Below, one piece after another: positions 33,536-34,862 of a stretch of DNA of 34,862 bases. The DNA comes from an uncultured Oscillospiraceae bacterium (GTDB lineage: Bacteria; Bacillota; Clostridia; Oscillospirales; Ruminococcaceae): the NCBI GenBank assembly GCA_900543295.1, contig UQQY01000004.1, forward strand, positions 1-34,862. The letters run 5' to 3'. Both the position numbers and the translations under genes were made by a program. Each line of letters begins with the position of its first letter. Positions within the stretch are counted from its first letter, which is position 1. The notes under the pieces were generated by a model. It saw only the letters and a program-made list of their open reading frames with translations. It was not told the DNA's origin and did not search any database.

Positions 33536-33572
33536 TGCAAAAATAGGAACCGGCATAGGCCGGTTCCTATTT
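33536..33572 (-). terminator. Terminator overlapping the stop of the ribbon-helix-helix gene
   Basis: Perfect 14-base arms (33541-33554 and 33559-33572) with a 4-base loop. The first arm on the minus strand contains the stop codon of the gene (33567-33569). On the minus strand the hairpin ends in TATTTTTGC. Confidence 0.9.
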
Positions 33573-33767
33573 TTCTTCTTCGATCTCATAATGTGCAAGG
33601 CCATATTCCAGTATCATGCCGATCAGCTCGTTCCGGCTCCGTCCGGTCTTTTCCGCCAGCGTGTACAGATCCTGCGCAATCGACGCCTTAATTCTGATCG
33701 AAAACACTTTATATCCGTCTTCGCCGCGCAGCGGCTTTGGTGTGATCTTCAATTTGTTGTCCACCAT
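33567..33767 (-). CDS. Ribbon-helix-helix (CopG/Arc-type) DNA-binding protein
   Basis: A 66-residue protein. Residues about 18-60 fit the fold: a strand YKVFSIRIKA, then helix DLYTLAEKTG and helix SRNELIGMILEYGLAHYE. The basic N-terminal arm (LKITPKPLR) may contact DNA. RHH proteins of this size are often antitoxins or local repressors, but no toxin gene is adjacent. GAGAGGTG lies before the ATG. It is transcribed alone, against a divergent promoter whose -35 lies 32 bases from its start codon, so it may regulate that promoter or itself. Confidence 0.85.
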   Translation of the reverse strand: MVDNKLKITPKPLRGEDGYKVFSIRIKASIAQDLYTLAEKTGRSRNELIGMILEYGLAHYEIEEEK

Positions 33768-33798
33768 AACTTACACCTCTCTTTTCTGCAAGTATAAC

Positions 33799-33828
33799 TT
33801 GACAAATCACAAAGATATATGTTATGCT
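33799..33828 (+). promoter_or_regulatory. Plus-strand promoter facing a gene-free stretch
   Basis: A perfect TTGACA (33799-33804), 18-base spacer, TATGCT (33823-33828). No plus-strand gene follows before the window end. A minus-strand TATACT (33791-33796), possibly the -10 of the ribbon-helix-helix gene, lies beside it. Confidence 0.5.
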
Positions 33829-33837
33829 TTATATTAT

Positions 33838-33865
33838 AAAATATGTTTCAGTTCAAACATATTTT
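33838..33865. repeat. 11-bp AT-rich inverted repeat
   Basis: AAAATATGTTT (33838-33848) and AAACATATTTT (33855-33865) are exact reverse complements with a 6-base gap. It could be an operator for the ribbon-helix-helix protein or the first hairpin of a small RNA. Confidence 0.55.
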
Positions 33866-33936
33866 ACTGGGTATGAACGACCGCAGAGCCGGGGCAGGAT
33901 CGTGCTGTCCCGGCTCGAAATTTTCCCATATAGACG

Positions 33937-33981
33937 AAAAATCAGCAGGTATGCGCTGTGTGGCGCATACCTGCTGATTTT
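33937..33981. terminator. Terminator overlapping the stop of the LacI-type gene
   Basis: Perfect 19-base arms (33938-33956 and 33963-33981) with a 6-base loop. The LacI-type stop codon (33980-33982) lies in the base of the stem. On the minus strand the hairpin ends in GATTTTTCG; on the plus strand in ATTTTATTC. Confidence 0.9.
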
Positions 33982-34862
33982 ATTCAAGATTATAGCGCAG
34001 CTTGACCTCATTTTGCGTATAGACATGCCTGCGTGACGGGCGGCGTCCGTTTACAAGCCACTCCGTCTGAAACAGAACCGCGTCGCGCCCCTGCTTGAAG
34101 GGCTGCTGGCAAACCGTCGCATTGACAATGCCACGGCGTATATAGTCCTTAATATTTTCCGTATCGTCAACTGTAATAATCCGGATGCTGTGCAAACGGT
34201 TTAAATCGCTCACCGCCCGGATTCCGCCGTCGATCCCGCCTGCACAGAAATAGAGCGCTTTGATGTCCGGATGCTCAAGCAGCATTCTGTGCGTTTCCTG
34301 ATAGGCAGTCGCGTCGTCGTCATCTGTTTCCGCCACCGCGCAGACATTCATACGCGGATAGTCTTTTTCGCACACCTCAGAAAAGCCCTGCACACGCTGG
34401 CTGTGTCCGAGAATTTTAAAGGAGCCTGTCAGAATACCGACCGGCACCTCTCCCTCTGTCATTTGCCCGAGAAGCTCCGCCGCAGTCTGTCCGCTTTTTA
34501 AATAGTTGCAGCCGACAAAACAGAGCTTTTTCAAGCCGGTTACATCAACGTTGAGCGTTGAAACCGATACCCCGGTATCGGCAATCTGGTTCAGCCGTGC
34601 AATAATCCGCGGGTCGTTGATCGGCGTAATAATCAGCGCATGCGGCGGTTTTTCCATCAGCTTATCAATATGTGCGAGCTGTTCCTCCACGGAAAAGCCG
34701 GCCGTCTCGTGAATACCGACCGTAATGCCATACGTCTTTGCAGAGCGCGTGCCCTCCGCCAGACCTGCCCGCACCTTATCAAAAAAAGGATTGTCGCCTG
34801 CATTCAGCAATACGTCAATACGCATCCGCTTTTTGGAATTGGCCAGCGCCTGCGCCGCGGCA
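33980..34862 (-). CDS. LacI-type regulator, N-terminal DNA-binding part cut by window end
   Basis: The frame is open from the window edge to the stop at 33980-33982 (293 codons seen). The first residues, QALANSKKRMRIDVLLNAGD, are the hinge region and first strand of a LacI/GalR protein; the helix-turn-helix should lie just outside. The ligand domain is of the RbsB/Peripla_BP_4 kind: LIITPINDPRIIARLNQIAD, YFCAGGIDGGIRAVSDLN, and IRIITVDDTENIKDYIRRG. It would bind a sugar and repress or activate a sugar operon. A simple sugar-binding protein is less likely since the hinge-like start has no signal peptide. Confidence 0.8.
   Translation of the reverse strand, partial: AAAQALANSKKRMRIDVLLNAGDNPFFDKVRAGLAEGTRSAKTYGITVGIHETAGFSVEEQLAHIDKLMEKPPHALIITPINDPRIIARLNQIADTGVSVSTLNVDVTGLKKLCFVGCNYLKSGQTAAELLGQMTEGEVPVGILTGSFKILGHSQRVQGFSEVCEKDYPRMNVCAVAETDDDDATAYQETHRMLLEHPDIKALYFCAGGIDGGIRAVSDLNRLHSIRIITVDDTENIKDYIRRGIVNATVCQQPFKQGRDAVLFQTEWLVNGRRPSRRHVYTQNEVKLRYNLE

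Larger units (their letters stand above)
33835..33985 (+). ncRNA. Candidate small RNA between the RHH and LacI-type genes
   Basis: A transcript from the promoter at 33799-33828 would contain an AT-rich 11-bp hairpin (33838-33865), a GC-rich 8-bp hairpin (33886-33893 with 33909-33916) followed by GAAATTTTCC, and then the 19-bp terminator hairpin at 33938-33981. It is an inference from promoter, hairpins and terminator only. Confidence 0.25.

Noticed and set aside
33873..33977. Plus-strand frame of 34 codons with four Cys after the TTGACA promoter
   Set aside because: No ribosome site stands before the ATG and the frame is made of hairpin sequence; an RNA is the simpler reading.
1..34862. CRISPR array, insertion sequence, prophage or integrated element
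   Set aside because: No direct-repeat array, transposase, integrase or tRNA-bounded segment was seen; the inverted repeats are terminators or leader hairpins.

Overview
The window looks like chromosomal DNA from an anaerobic, spore-forming Clostridia-type Firmicute of roughly balanced base composition. The clues are a YpeB germination protein, a SpoIID-family protein, a class B sortase, an ECF sigma/anti-sigma pair, a Cys-type sulfatase with an oxygen-sensitive radical-SAM maturase, the short eukaryal/archaeal-like prolyl-tRNA synthetase, LytTR/DUF3021 genes, strong AGGAGG ribosome sites and many rho-independent terminators. No rRNA, tRNA, CRISPR array, insertion sequence or phage gene was seen. 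Both window ends cut through a gene. No gap between genes exceeds 300 bases.

Layout. 1-219: start of a small membrane protein. 427-5038 (minus): Gld-like ABC transporter operon (ATPase, permease, GldG-like auxiliary protein, DUF4340 protein). 5270-12579 (minus): a long co-directional run of NifS-type cysteine desulfurase, ThiI, PncC (CinA C-terminal type), class B sortase, a SpoIID-like protein with a Ser-rich stalk, anaerobic sulfatase maturase and galactose mutarotase. 12769-14121 (plus): ypeB. 14197-15426 (minus): CPA2 cation/proton antiporter. 15662-16654 (minus): degenerate ROK regulator. 16808-18611 (minus): ECF sigma factor, zinc anti-sigma factor and a YfjL-like membrane protein. 18864-19385 (plus): GNAT acetyltransferase. 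19456-20895 (minus): proS. 21191-23025 (plus): LytTR regulator, unknown membrane protein, DUF3021 protein. 23096-23695 (minus): RimJ/L-type acetyltransferase. 23770-24792 (minus): GT4 glycosyltransferase behind its own promoter and a leader of about 200 nt that folds into several hairpins. 25058-28577 (minus): BcrA-like ABC exporter with two paralogous permeases. 28695-29663 (minus): APH-fold kinase. 29773-33416 (minus): four-gene operon of AAC(3)-family acetyltransferase, sulfatase, PRC-barrel protein and a signal-peptidase-like protein that seems to have lost its catalytic base. 33567-33767 (minus): ribbon-helix-helix protein. 33980-34862 (minus): LacI-type regulator, cut by the window end.

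How the genes connect. The sulfatase carries Cys at its active site and needs the maturase encoded 24 kb away, so the two loci form one functional unit. NifS and ThiI form the dedicated sulfur relay for 4-thiouridine in tRNA known from Bacillus. The sortase overlaps the gene for the Ser-rich SpoIID-like protein, which suggests a surface or cell-wall role. The most novel-looking items are the structured leader of the glycosyltransferase, the acetyltransferase/sulfatase/pseudo-peptidase operon, and a possible small RNA between the ribbon-helix-helix gene and the LacI-type gene.
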